A stretch of 45,600 nucleotides of DNA from Ignavibacteria bacterium UBA961 (GTDB taxonomy: Bacteria > Bacteroidota > Ignavibacteria > Kapaibacteriales > UBA961), in NCBI GenBank assembly GCA_002293005.1, contig DBCJ01000138.1, forward strand, positions 1 to 45,600, given 5' to 3'. Below, piece after piece: positions 1 to 8,188 of the stretch. The notes beneath the pieces are model-generated. The model was not told where the DNA came from. It saw only the letters and a list, made by a program, of their open reading frames with translations, and made no database searches. Position 1 is the stretch's first letter, and the number at the start of each line of letters is the position of its first letter. A program made the translations under genes and the position numbers.

Positions 1-1578
1 CCACTCGAAGAATATATTGAATCACATGCGAATGATTGGAAAGAAAATGTACTCCAACAAAGTCGTTCATGGCTGAAACAAGGCTTGAATGATAGAGCCG
101 CAACGCGAGACATGCAATGGGGAATCAAAGTGCCCGTGGAAGGCGCCGATGGCAAAGTGATTTATGTATGGTTCGAAGCCGTATTGGGATATATTTCGGC
201 AACAAAGCATTGGGCGAAAAGTCAAGGACTGGGACCGGATGCATGGAAAGAATGGTGGTCTGCTCCAAAAGGCGAAGACAGAAATTATGTTGCTTTTTTG
301 GGGAAAGACAATATCGTCTTTCACACGCTGATTTTCCCGATGCTCTTGATGTCCAAAGGCGACATGATACTCCCGCAATATGTACCCGCAAATGAATTTC
401 TGAATTTCGAAGGAAAGAAATTTTCTAAGTCGAATAATTGGGGAATTTTCCTGAGAGATTATCAAAAAGATTTTCCCGGCGAAAGCAATACCGATATCCT
501 GCGTTATGCACTTGCGACGAATCTTCCGGAATCGAAAGACAGTGATTTTACATGGAAGGATTTTCAAGCAAAAACCAATAATGAACTCGCTGCAATTCCG
601 GGAAATTTCATCAATCGCGTCACGCAATTCTTGACGAAAAACTTCGATGGGAAAGTACCAAATCTTGAAGGGAAATATTCTGAATTCGCCAATCAATGGC
701 ATGCATTGATTCATTGGTTCAATGAGAAAACCTGGAATTCCAAAGAAGATATGATTGCTGAGATTCCTGCATCCTTTTCAGAAATCTTCAATGAACATGA
801 TCTTCTCATGATTGCATCCTTGCACTGGGGAATGCAAAGTACCAAGCAATCCTATTTTGGATTCAGATTGCGCGATGCCGTGATGGAAACAATGAATATC
901 GCTCGTTCAGCAAATAAGTATTTCAATGATGCCGAGCCATGGAAATCCATCAAAGGAAATCCTGAAGAGGCGGCAAAAACATTATATGTCTGCTCGCAAG
1001 TGCTTAATGCATTGTCCATCGCATTTGCACCCATCATTCCACATACTGCAAAAAGTATCGCGATTGCATGCGGTCAGGAGCCCAAAACGGGAGATCACTC
1101 CTCAATCGGACTCAATTACTGGAATTGGATTGCGCAACCTGTCCTTGAATGCGGACAGCATATCGCGCAACCACCGATTTTGTTCACAAAACTCGAAGAT
1201 TCTGTCATAGAAGAGAAAATACAATCCATGGAACAAGCTCAAAAACCCTCTGAAGAATTGATATCAATTGAAGATTTCAAAAAAGTGAAATTGCGCACCG
1301 CGAAAATCATTCATGCAGAAGCAGTTCCAAAAAGTGAAAAATTGGTCAAACTGCAAGTCGATTTGGGTGATGAGCAAAGACAAATTCTCGCCGGAATCGC
1401 AAAACACTATTCACCCGAATCCTTGATCGGAAAAACAATCGTCGTGGTGGCAAATCTCAAGCCGGCGAAACTCATGGGTATGGAATCACAAGGAATGCTT
1501 CTTGCGGCAAATGCCGAGGATGGTTCTTTGGGACTCGTCATTCCGGAAATAGATGTCATTGGTTCAGAAGTTCGTTGA
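1..1578 (+). CDS. metG: Methionyl-tRNA synthetase, 5'-truncated by window edge
   Basis: Charges tRNA-Met with methionine in the cytoplasm. The reading frame is open from base 1, so the N-terminal catalytic part with the HIGH motif lies outside the window; about 525 residues remain. The class I signature KMSKS appears as KFSKS (bases 418-432), preceded by the typical WFEAVLGY and FLGKDN segments. After the anticodon-binding helical region comes a C-terminal EMAP/Trbp111-like OB-fold (from ISIEDF to the end, with VKLRTAKI and GMESQGMLLAA), the dimerising tRNA-binding domain found in many bacterial MetRS. The stop codon is 8 bases before the OsmC-like gene. Family assignment is near certain; only the 5' end is unseen. 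Confidence 0.97.
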   Translation, partial: PLEEYIESHANDWKENVLQQSRSWLKQGLNDRAATRDMQWGIKVPVEGADGKVIYVWFEAVLGYISATKHWAKSQGLGPDAWKEWWSAPKGEDRNYVAFLGKDNIVFHTLIFPMLLMSKGDMILPQYVPANEFLNFEGKKFSKSNNWGIFLRDYQKDFPGESNTDILRYALATNLPESKDSDFTWKDFQAKTNNELAAIPGNFINRVTQFLTKNFDGKVPNLEGKYSEFANQWHALIHWFNEKTWNSKEDMIAEIPASFSEIFNEHDLLMIASLHWGMQSTKQSYFGFRLRDAVMETMNIARSANKYFNDAEPWKSIKGNPEEAAKTLYVCSQVLNALSIAFAPIIPHTAKSIAIACGQEPKTGDHSSIGLNYWNWIAQPVLECGQHIAQPPILFTKLEDSVIEEKIQSMEQAQKPSEELISIEDFKKVKLRTAKIIHAEAVPKSEKLVKLQVDLGDEQRQILAGIAKHYSPESLIGKTIVVVANLKPAKLMGMESQGMLLAANAEDGSLGLVIPEIDVIGSEVR

Positions 1579-1586
1579 GGTAAATT

Positions 1587-1997
1587 ATGAAAGCAAGTAT
1601 TGACTGGAAAGGCGGAATGTTGCTCGAAGGTAAGAATGCCGAGGGCATGTCCACATATTTTGACACTCATCATCCTGAGCAAAAACATGGCACTCCGATG
1701 GAGATCATGCTTCAAGCGATGGGATCTTGTTCCATAATGGATGTGATTGCAATTCTCGAAAAGAAACGCAAGACAATCACGGCATTGCATGTAGATATCG
1801 ATACGGATAGAGCATCCGAGCATCCGAAAGTATTCACAGCCGTGAGACTACATTATACATTGATTAGTCCGGATGCCGAACTTAAAGATCTGGAGCGTTC
1901 TGTAGAACTTTCGCAGCAAACATATTGCAGTGCATCCGCGATGTTTCAAAAATCCGGTTGCGCTGTATCATGGACTTGCGAAGTGAAATCCGCTTAA
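1587..1997 (+). CDS. OsmC/YhfA-like thiol-redox family protein
   Basis: A 136-residue OsmC-fold protein. Family members are small cytoplasmic dimers that reduce organic hydroperoxides or handle other thiol chemistry. The two expected cysteines are present: Cys48 in the MGSCS motif at the start of the central helix and Cys114 in YCSASAMF. The N-terminal half is the beta-rich OsmC region. The YhfA-like sub-branch is favoured because the protein is short and has the HHPEQKHGTPMEIMLQA segment, but the substrate is unknown. GAGG overlapping the metG stop lies 6 bases before the ATG, so it is probably cotranscribed with metG. Its TAA shares the palindrome TTAA with the stop of the convergent TPR gene. 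Confidence 0.85.
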   Translation: MKASIDWKGGMLLEGKNAEGMSTYFDTHHPEQKHGTPMEIMLQAMGSCSIMDVIAILEKKRKTITALHVDIDTDRASEHPKVFTAVRLHYTLISPDAELKDLERSVELSQQTYCSASAMFQKSGCAVSWTCEVKSA

Positions 1998-2881
1998 CAT
2001 TTTCCCAGCATTTTAAGCCTTTCGATTCTTGATGCTTCATTGCGGAGAAGCCATTCATCTTGACTCAAAATCGCATAAGCAGAAGCAAAAAATGGTTGTG
2101 CTTGATCATGATGTCCTTTCGCGAGCAGGCATTCACCAATTTCTTCAACCAAGTAACCATCATTCGGAAGACTGCGCTGTTTGCGCTCATCCGCAATCAC
2201 ATATAATTCCCTCAAAGCCTCATCAGTTCTGTTCAGTAGACGAAGCATCTTAGACATGGACCAATGCGCAATCAATGCTTCTTCATGTCGATGTCTTTCT
2301 CTATACCATGTTTCATTATTGAGAAAACATTCCAAGGCTTGATCGAATCGACCCAATCCATGCATGGTCCAACCGATATTATTATACAAAGACCCCAACC
2401 AACTCTTTGTTTTCGCATCTTGAGAATCCTCGGCAAACTGCATCGCCTTCATATTCCATTCTAGTGCTACTTCTCCCTCTGAAATGATACCGAGCATATG
2501 TGCGGCATCCACTGCATGAAAATCAATGCCATGTTCAACTGCTTCATTCCATGCAGTGAGAAAATCTTCACGGCCACGGTCTTCGATTTGCATGGAATTC
2601 AATAATCTTCCTCTCTCAAGATGATATCGAATAAATGGAATGATGCGATCTATGCCATTCAGATCATCGATGAGATCTTTGGCAGATTGAAGATATGCAT
2701 TGCATCCTTGAGCATCATGGAGAAGACTTTTGCAACGAGCAAGTTGAGTGTATAATTGAGGAAGAAGCGTTGAATCTTCATGTTCTGTCAGTTCATCGAC
2801 ATATTCCAAGAAAGCTTCTTCTGTTTGAGCAGGATCTTGATATTTCCACTCTTTTTCAAATTCATGTGCTTCAAAATTCAT
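1994..2881 (-). CDS. Tetratricopeptide-repeat protein
   Basis: A 295-residue protein built of helical TPR-type repeats. Recognisable units include LGSLYNNIGWTMHGLGRFDQALECF and the following HEEALIAHWSMSKMLRLLNRTDEALRELY. It has no signal peptide or membrane segment, so it is probably cytoplasmic and a protein-interaction scaffold. The start ATG overlaps the stop of the upstream MalK-type ATPase gene by four bases (ATGA), indicating translational coupling; such TPR proteins are sometimes accessory to an ABC system, but nothing here proves that. It converges on the OsmC-like gene with a four-base overlap. Specific function unknown. Confidence 0.8.
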   Translation of the reverse strand: MNFEAHEFEKEWKYQDPAQTEEAFLEYVDELTEHEDSTLLPQLYTQLARCKSLLHDAQGCNAYLQSAKDLIDDLNGIDRIIPFIRYHLERGRLLNSMQIEDRGREDFLTAWNEAVEHGIDFHAVDAAHMLGIISEGEVALEWNMKAMQFAEDSQDAKTKSWLGSLYNNIGWTMHGLGRFDQALECFLNNETWYRERHRHEEALIAHWSMSKMLRLLNRTDEALRELYVIADERKQRSLPNDGYLVEEIGECLLAKGHHDQAQPFFASAYAILSQDEWLLRNEASRIERLKMLGKC

Positions 2882-3972
2882 AGTCTTTCTCCAGTTTCAG
2901 TGGAGAAGATACAAATGTGATTCACATCAAAATGTACAGAAATATCCTTGCCATTTGGATGCATTTCAGAGACGGGGAGTCGCATGGATTTTCTCGTTCC
3001 ACCGGAAAGCATGTGTAGAATCATTTCATGACCATGATATTCAGATTGATCGATTGCGGTTTTCCAAATAGGACCGGAGATTTCATATGCCTGAATAGAG
3101 CAATGCTCCGGTCTGATACCGACAGTAATATGTTTGGGAATGGATATTTGTGTTGAGAGCACAGAATGTGGAATGGAGAATATTGCACCTCCATTCTCCT
3201 CGGTGAAATGTATCACATCTCCTTCTGAATGTGCAGTACCTTTGAAAAAATTCATGTTCGGACTACCCAGAAAACCGGCTACAAAGAGATTATTCGGTGA
3301 TTGATAAATCTCTTGTGGCGTTCCGATTTGCATCAATTTTCCTTTATTCAATACAGCGATTCGATCACCCATTGTCATCGCTTCTGCCTGATCATGCGTC
3401 ACATAAATGCCTGTGATGCCGAGTCTTTTCTGAAGATTCACGATTTCTGCACGCATGTGGAGTCGCAATTGCGCATCAAGATTTGAGAGTGGTTCATCGA
3501 AAAGGAAAACTCTTGGCGTGCGAATGATTGCCCGGCCCAATGCCACGCGTTGTCTTTGTCCACCCGAAAGTTGTTTTGGTTTTCTGTCTAGTAATGTTTC
3601 AAGTCCGACGAGTTCAGCCACTTCTTGCACGCGCTTTTTAATTTCGCTCGGATTCACTTTGCGGAGAGATAATGGAAATCCCAAATTCTCAGCCACCGAG
3701 AGATGCGGATAGAGGGCATAATTCTGGAATACCATACCGATATCACGAGATTTGGAGGGCATATCATTGACGATTTGATCATCAAAGAGCAATTGGCCAC
3801 CGGTGATGTCTTCAAGTCCTGCAATCATCCGAAGCACCGTGCTTTTTCCGCAACCCGATGGGCCGACAAGTACGAGTAATTCGCCGGGATTGATGGTGAG
3901 TGATAAATCAGGAATTATTTGTTTTCCTGATTCATATTCTTTGACAATATGTTGTAAGGTGACTTGTGTCAT
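2878..3972 (-). CDS. ABC transporter ATP-binding protein, MalK/UgpC type
   Basis: A 364-residue ATPase of the CUT1/MalK class, which energises uptake of sugars or other small solutes through partner permeases. The Walker A motif GPSGCGKST lies near residues 38-46, followed by the Q-loop (VFQNYALYPHLSVAEN), the signature LSGGQRQRVALG, Walker B VFLFDEPLSNLD and the H-loop VTHDQAEAM. The C-terminal third is the TOBE/regulatory domain seen in MalK (GIRPEH). No permease or solute-binding protein gene lies beside it; MalK-type ATPases often serve several distant transporters. It is followed with a four-base overlap by a TPR gene, and the exporter gene lies 39 bases upstream on the same strand. The substrate cannot be told from sequence. 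Confidence 0.93.
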   Translation of the reverse strand: MTQVTLQHIVKEYESGKQIIPDLSLTINPGELLVLVGPSGCGKSTVLRMIAGLEDITGGQLLFDDQIVNDMPSKSRDIGMVFQNYALYPHLSVAENLGFPLSLRKVNPSEIKKRVQEVAELVGLETLLDRKPKQLSGGQRQRVALGRAIIRTPRVFLFDEPLSNLDAQLRLHMRAEIVNLQKRLGITGIYVTHDQAEAMTMGDRIAVLNKGKLMQIGTPQEIYQSPNNLFVAGFLGSPNMNFFKGTAHSEGDVIHFTEENGGAIFSIPHSVLSTQISIPKHITVGIRPEHCSIQAYEISGPIWKTAIDQSEYHGHEMILHMLSGGTRKSMRLPVSEMHPNGKDISVHFDVNHICIFSTETGERL

Positions 3973-4011
3973 GAATGCTCCAAAATATTCTCTTTTACTC
4001 TGCTATATTGT

Positions 4012-5805
4012 TCATCGCAATTGAAGTGCTGACAAGTGAGCATAGACTCCATTTTGTGCAATCAATGCATCATGAGTTCCATATTCAATGATTGAGCCTT
4101 TGTCGAAGACTGCTATAGCATCACAGTTTTTGATGGTTGATAATCTATGTGCGATGATGATTGTAGTTCTCGATTCCATGAGTCTTTCCAATGCTTCACT
4201 GATGAGATGTTCCGAAGATGAATCAAGTGAACTTGTTGCTTCATCAAGGATCAAAATCGGTGGATTTTTGAGTATGGCTCTCGCGATTGCAATTCTTTGT
4301 CTTTGTCCACCGGAAAGCGTGATTCCTCTTTCACCAACAATGGTATCATATCCTTCGGGGAATCGCTCAATGAATTCTTTGGCATTGGCAAGTTCTGCGG
4401 CTTTCTTTAATTCATCCAATTCAGCATGAATATTTCCATAGCGAATATTCTCTGCAATTGTTCCACCAAAGAGTACGATGTCTTGTGGCACTATGCCGAT
4501 GGATGCTCGAATGCATGATAAACCGAGTTCGGAAGCGGGGATTCCATCATAGGAAATCACTCCTTCGCTAGGCTGATAAAATTGCTGTATTAGTGATGCC
4601 GTTGTGCTTTTGCCTGCTCCACTTTCACCAACGAAAGCAATGCGTTGACCTGATTGAATCTCGAGATTGATGGATTTCAATGCCGGAATATCGGGTCTGG
4701 AAGGATAATGAAAATTCATATCTTTCAAAGAAATCGAATGCAAAGGTCTGAATTTTTTGTTTTGATCACTTGAATCAATCATTTCGATGTCTGCATCGAG
4801 TATTTCTCTCAATCTGACAGAAGCGCCGAGCGCCTTTTGTATTTGACCCAGCAATTCGGCAAAACTTCCCATTGCCCCGCCGACAAACATCGCATAAATG
4901 AGAAATGTCGCAAAATCTCCTACTGTGATGGTGCCTTGTTGCACCAGACTTCCGCCATACCAAATGACGCCGGCAATACCACCAAAAAAGGTGAAGAGAA
5001 TGAATGATACAAATGCCGAGCGTAGTTTTGCGGTGCGAATTGCAAGACCAATCATATTCTGCAGTGCGCCATGATAACGCTTTGTTTCAAATTGCTCATT
5101 GGTGAAGGATTTTACGCTTGAAATTGCCTGTAATGTTTCCTCGATGATGGTTGCCGACATCGCGAGCGCATCTTGCGTTTTTGTGCTTTGCTTTCTGATG
5201 AAGCGACCAAACATCACGGCTATCAATACAAGAATTGGTAATGCCAGCAGAACGGGCAATGCAAGATCGAGTCCTGCAGTGAGAATAAAACCTATGCCAC
5301 CAATCATGAAAATGGTTTGTCGCAAAAGTTCAAGTACCGTAAATGCAAAGGTTTCTTGAATTTGGGAAAGATCTGAAGATAATCTCGAGGAAAGTTCGCC
5401 CACTCTGCGTTCGGCAAAGAAATGCATCGGTAATCGAATGATATGGTCGAATGCTTTGGTGCGCAATTCCGCGAGTGATGTCTCGGTGATGCGGGCAATG
5501 GTCATCGAAGCAAAGAAACGAATTGTGCTTTGAACAGCAATCAATATGAGGAGCCAAACTGCGAGCATGCCCGGTGAAGGAGCAATGCCGAAGAGACCAT
5601 GAGATTGTTCAGGATGAATGAAGCCATCGAGCATCGTCCCGATCATGGCCGGAAAAATGAGTCCGATAGATGCCGTGATCAGCATGATGATGAGTGCCAA
5701 AATACCTTTAACTGCATGAGGTCTGTAAAAACTCAAGAGAAAACGGATTTGTGCACCTGATTCGCTTGAATTCATGCGCTTGTTCTGTTGTTTATCCATT
5801 GCCAT
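4012..5805 (-). CDS. ABC exporter, fused permease and ATPase (MsbA/ABCB-like)
   Basis: A 597-residue half-transporter with the transmembrane domain first (about residues 25-320, six hydrophobic helices) and the nucleotide-binding domain second. The latter shows Walker A GESGAGKST, signature LSGGQRQR, Walker B ILILDEATSSLD and the switch IIAHRLSTI. Proteins of this layout homodimerise in the inner membrane and export lipids, lipid-linked sugars, peptides or drugs. MsbA-type lipid A flippase and multidrug exporter are both possible. The start ATG at 5805 is divergent from the Crp/Fnr gene, and the MalK-type ATPase gene follows 39 bases downstream. Family very sure, substrate unknown. Confidence 0.93.
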   Translation of the reverse strand: MAMDKQQNKRMNSSESGAQIRFLLSFYRPHAVKGILALIIMLITASIGLIFPAMIGTMLDGFIHPEQSHGLFGIAPSPGMLAVWLLILIAVQSTIRFFASMTIARITETSLAELRTKAFDHIIRLPMHFFAERRVGELSSRLSSDLSQIQETFAFTVLELLRQTIFMIGGIGFILTAGLDLALPVLLALPILVLIAVMFGRFIRKQSTKTQDALAMSATIIEETLQAISSVKSFTNEQFETKRYHGALQNMIGLAIRTAKLRSAFVSFILFTFFGGIAGVIWYGGSLVQQGTITVGDFATFLIYAMFVGGAMGSFAELLGQIQKALGASVRLREILDADIEMIDSSDQNKKFRPLHSISLKDMNFHYPSRPDIPALKSINLEIQSGQRIAFVGESGAGKSTTASLIQQFYQPSEGVISYDGIPASELGLSCIRASIGIVPQDIVLFGGTIAENIRYGNIHAELDELKKAAELANAKEFIERFPEGYDTIVGERGITLSGGQRQRIAIARAILKNPPILILDEATSSLDSSSEHLISEALERLMESRTTIIIAHRLSTIKNCDAIAVFDKGSIIEYGTHDALIAQNGVYAHLSALQLR

Positions 5806-5909
5806 GTGTATAGTGTTGAATTCACCGAGAATTCATGAAAGAATCTTCTTGTGATGTGGGTGAATACATCGGGAATTCTCATTTTTGCCGAAACATTTAC
5901 AAAATTACA

Positions 5910-6590
5910 ATGAAAACACTCGATACATTCACCAATCCGGCATTTCCTTCCAATGTTCAGTCAATTCCCGATTGGCCCGAGGAGTATTTCTTCCTGAAAG
6001 GAGTTGATCATTCGGTCATTTCCATGAAGAAAGGAGAAAAAGTGTTTACCGAAGGCGAGGGATGCGGTCGTTTGGGATTCATCATTTCCGGAACCATCAA
6101 AGTATTCAAAGATAGTCCAAGTGGTAGATCCATGACGCTGTATCGCATTGGTCGTGGTGAAAGTTGCATGCTTTCTATGTCATGCGCTCTGTCGAATCCC
6201 ATACATCAAGCATCTGCCATGGTTGAGGAAGATGCATGGGTCATAACGCTCAGACCCGATATTTTCAGAACACTCATGAATGATTCCGAAGCTGCAAGAA
6301 ATTATGTATTCACGCAATTTGCGCTTCGCATGACAGATAATATGGTGCTGATTGAAGAAGTGGTATTCAAAAGGATGGATCAAAGACTCGCCGATATGCT
6401 CATCGAGCGCTCGCAGTCCGGCGGGGAAATCATCAAGATGACGCATGAAGAATTGGCCACTGAGCTTGGAACGGCTCGTGAAGTGATTAGTAGATTATTA
6501 AAAGAACTTGAATTAAACGGACTCGTCAGATTGCAAAGAGGAAGTATTGAAATCTTGGATCTGAAAGCATTGTCCAAAAAAGGAGCATGA
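5910..6590 (+). CDS. Crp/Fnr-family transcriptional regulator with cysteine pair
   Basis: A 226-residue regulator with an N-terminal cyclic-nucleotide-type sensor domain (about residues 30-145) and a C-terminal winged helix, whose recognition region THEELATELGTAREVISRLL is typical of Crp/Fnr. I prefer the ATG at 5910; an in-frame ATG at 5835 would add 25 residues of no family character. In place of a clear cAMP pocket the sensor shows GESCMLSMSC with Cys86 and Cys92, and another Cys at 52. This two-cysteine element suggests a redox- or sulfur-responsive branch (inference). It lacks the N-terminal four-cysteine cluster of Fnr. The next gene starts one base after its stop, so it probably controls the DUF4286/hydrolase operon, itself included. 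Confidence 0.9.
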   Translation: MKTLDTFTNPAFPSNVQSIPDWPEEYFFLKGVDHSVISMKKGEKVFTEGEGCGRLGFIISGTIKVFKDSPSGRSMTLYRIGRGESCMLSMSCALSNPIHQASAMVEEDAWVITLRPDIFRTLMNDSEAARNYVFTQFALRMTDNMVLIEEVVFKRMDQRLADMLIERSQSGGEIIKMTHEELATELGTAREVISRLLKELELNGLVRLQRGSIEILDLKALSKKGA

Positions 6591-6591
6591 T

Positions 6592-6924
6592 ATGTCGGCC
6601 TATTATGAAGTCACTATGGAAGTTGATTCCTCCATCGCCGAAGAATGGGTGGAATTTATGCGCTCGGAACATATCCCTGAAGTGATGCAAACAGGTGTGT
6701 TCTCATCATGTCAATTCCTGAGAATCATCGAGCCTGCTAAAGAAGGATTCGAATGTTTTCGCATCACCTATAAAGCAAAGAATTTATCAGCCATTCAGGA
6801 ATATCGTGCTGAAATGTCTCCCGAATTGCAAAGAAAACATAATGAGCGCTATGGCGAGTATGCAAAAGGTTCGAGAAGAGAAATGATCGGTGAATTCGGC
6901 ATCACTTTTTCGGAACAATCCTGA
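6592..6924 (+). CDS. DUF4286 family protein
   Basis: A 110-residue protein matching the DUF4286 pattern: an N-terminal strand YEVTMEVDSSIAEEWVEFM, then EHIPEVMQTGVFSSCQFLRI and a C-terminal HNERYGEYAKGSRREMIGEF. This resembles a small ferredoxin-like alpha/beta barrel dimer, as in antibiotic-monooxygenase-like folds (fold is inference). It has no signal peptide. It sits between the regulator (one-base gap) and the metallo-hydrolase (TGATG overlap), so all three are almost certainly one transcript. The family has no established function; a link to redox or aldehyde stress is suggested only by the neighbours. Confidence 0.8.
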   Translation: MSAYYEVTMEVDSSIAEEWVEFMRSEHIPEVMQTGVFSSCQFLRIIEPAKEGFECFRITYKAKNLSAIQEYRAEMSPELQRKHNERYGEYAKGSRREMIGEFGITFSEQS

Positions 6925-7592
6925 TGGAACAGATGAATCTCTATTCAATTCCAAATGCCGAACATTTGCAAATCCTCTGTATTGAAGCGGGACCTGTGGC
7001 AACCAATGGCTATATGCTGATGGACATGGATTCAAAATCAGCTGTCATCATTGATGCTCCACATCAAAGCGTGAGACTCTTTGAGGCCTATGCCGAGGAA
7101 AAAGAATTGAAGATTTCCGCATTATGGCTCACGCATACGCATTGGGATCATACAGCCGATGCAGAATTGTGTGCTGAAAAAAGTATGGATATTCTTGTGC
7201 ATCCACTTGATGCCTATCGTTTGCTTGATCAGTCTGCTCATACCGTGTGGCCACTTCCATTCACATTGGGAAATGTGCAATACACAGGTATAATCGAGCA
7301 AGGCGATTTTCTTACTTGCGGAGCTTGGAAATGCGAGGTCATTCACACACCCGGACATACCGAAGGTGGTGTATGTTTTGTTGATCGCTTGCATTCATGC
7401 ATCTTTGCTGGTGATACCTTATTTGCAGGAAGCATCGGCAGGACTGATTTACCCGGTGGCGACATGAACACATTGCTTGATTCCATCAAGAATTCTTTGC
7501 TCGAATTGCCTGAGGATATGATCGTGTTTCCGGGTCATGGTCCACTCACAACCATCGGCGATGAAAAAGAAAGCAATCCATTTTTACATTGA
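6924..7592 (+). CDS. MBL-fold hydrolase, glyoxalase-II-like (YcbL type)
   Basis: A 222-residue metallo-beta-lactamase-fold enzyme. The dinuclear metal site is clear: H71-T-H73-W-D75-H76, then HTPGHTEGG, AGDTLFAGSIGRTDLPGGD and a final FPGHGPLTTIGDEK. The last element and the length resemble compact YcbL-type glyoxalase II proteins, which hydrolyse S-lactoylglutathione or other thioesters, more than ETHE1 persulfide dioxygenases. The host may lack glutathione, so the thiol could differ. The start ATG overlaps the DUF4286 stop (TGATG). A small GAAATC/GATTTC hairpin directly follows the stop but has no T-run. Confidence 0.9.
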   Translation: MEQMNLYSIPNAEHLQILCIEAGPVATNGYMLMDMDSKSAVIIDAPHQSVRLFEAYAEEKELKISALWLTHTHWDHTADAELCAEKSMDILVHPLDAYRLLDQSAHTVWPLPFTLGNVQYTGIIEQGDFLTCGAWKCEVIHTPGHTEGGVCFVDRLHSCIFAGDTLFAGSIGRTDLPGGDMNTLLDSIKNSLLELPEDMIVFPGHGPLTTIGDEKESNPFLH

Positions 7593-7621
7593 AATCCATC
7601 TGATTTCACGGACACATTTTA

Positions 7622-8140
7622 ATGATGAACAACTATTCATATTTCAGTAATAGAGTACTCACCATCCTTTCTCTAATTTGCATCTCATTGTTTGCGGGAT
7701 GCTACTCTTTCACCGGTGGATCCGTTCCGGATCATCTGAAGACAATAAGTCTGACGGCCGTTCAAGACAATAGCGGTTTTGGAAATCCTCGATTCAGAGA
7801 TGTGCTCACGAGGAGATTGCTCGACAAATTTCGTAATGACAATACCCTCGTGCTTGTTGAGTCCAATGGCGATGCCCAATTACAGTCCACCATTATTCGA
7901 ATTAATGATGATGTTGTATCGGTCAGCCCGGGTGAAGTTGAAAGAGAAAGAAGAATCACTGTATCGGTGGAAGCCGAATACACAGATTATGTGAAAAGAA
8001 AACAAGTCTGGAAAAGAACATTCTCGAACTTTCAAGTTTATCTCATTAGTCAGGGACAACAAGCCAGAGAAGAAGCAGTAATCGCTGCTTTGCAGCAAAT
8101 TGGCGAAGATATTCTTCTTGCCGTGGTATCGGGATGGTAA
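7622..8140 (+). CDS. lptE: LPS-assembly lipoprotein LptE-like
   Basis: A 172-residue outer-membrane lipoprotein. The N-terminus has a hydrophobic signal and lipobox LFAGC, followed by YSFTGGSVPDHLKTI, the opening typical of Bacteroidota LptE. The mature part alternates strands with short helices and ends in VSVEAEYTDYVKRKQVWKRTFSNFQ, then an amphipathic helix; this matches the LptE fold that plugs the LptD barrel and delivers LPS to the surface. It starts with a double ATG (7622 and 7625). A CGGGAT/ATCCCG hairpin overlaps the stop codon without a good T-run. lptD is not in the window. Sequence conservation in this family is low, so the name rests on the opening motif, lipobox and length. Confidence 0.8.
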   Translation: MMNNYSYFSNRVLTILSLICISLFAGCYSFTGGSVPDHLKTISLTAVQDNSGFGNPRFRDVLTRRLLDKFRNDNTLVLVESNGDAQLQSTIIRINDDVVSVSPGEVERERRITVSVEAEYTDYVKRKQVWKRTFSNFQVYLISQGQQAREEAVIAALQQIGEDILLAVVSGW

Positions 8141-8188
8141 TCCCGTTTATCGGGCAATCATTCATTCACTCTTATCTAAACACATACC

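Noticed and set aside
67..714. Long open frame (215 codons) on the minus strand
   Set aside because: It lies wholly inside metG; the metG translation is strongly conserved, while this frame shows no family features.
5818..5834. GAATTC repeated with a five-base spacer before the Crp/Fnr gene, considered as an operator
   Set aside because: It does not resemble known Crp/Fnr half-sites, and GAATTC is a self-palindrome that recurs by chance at this base composition.
7591..7607. GAAATC/GATTTC hairpin after the hydrolase gene
   Set aside because: The stem is A/T-rich and there is no T-run, so I do not call a terminator.
8130..8145. CGGGAT/ATCCCG hairpin at the lptE stop
   Set aside because: The stem is good but no proper T-run follows and the next gene starts soon after; left out as a terminator.
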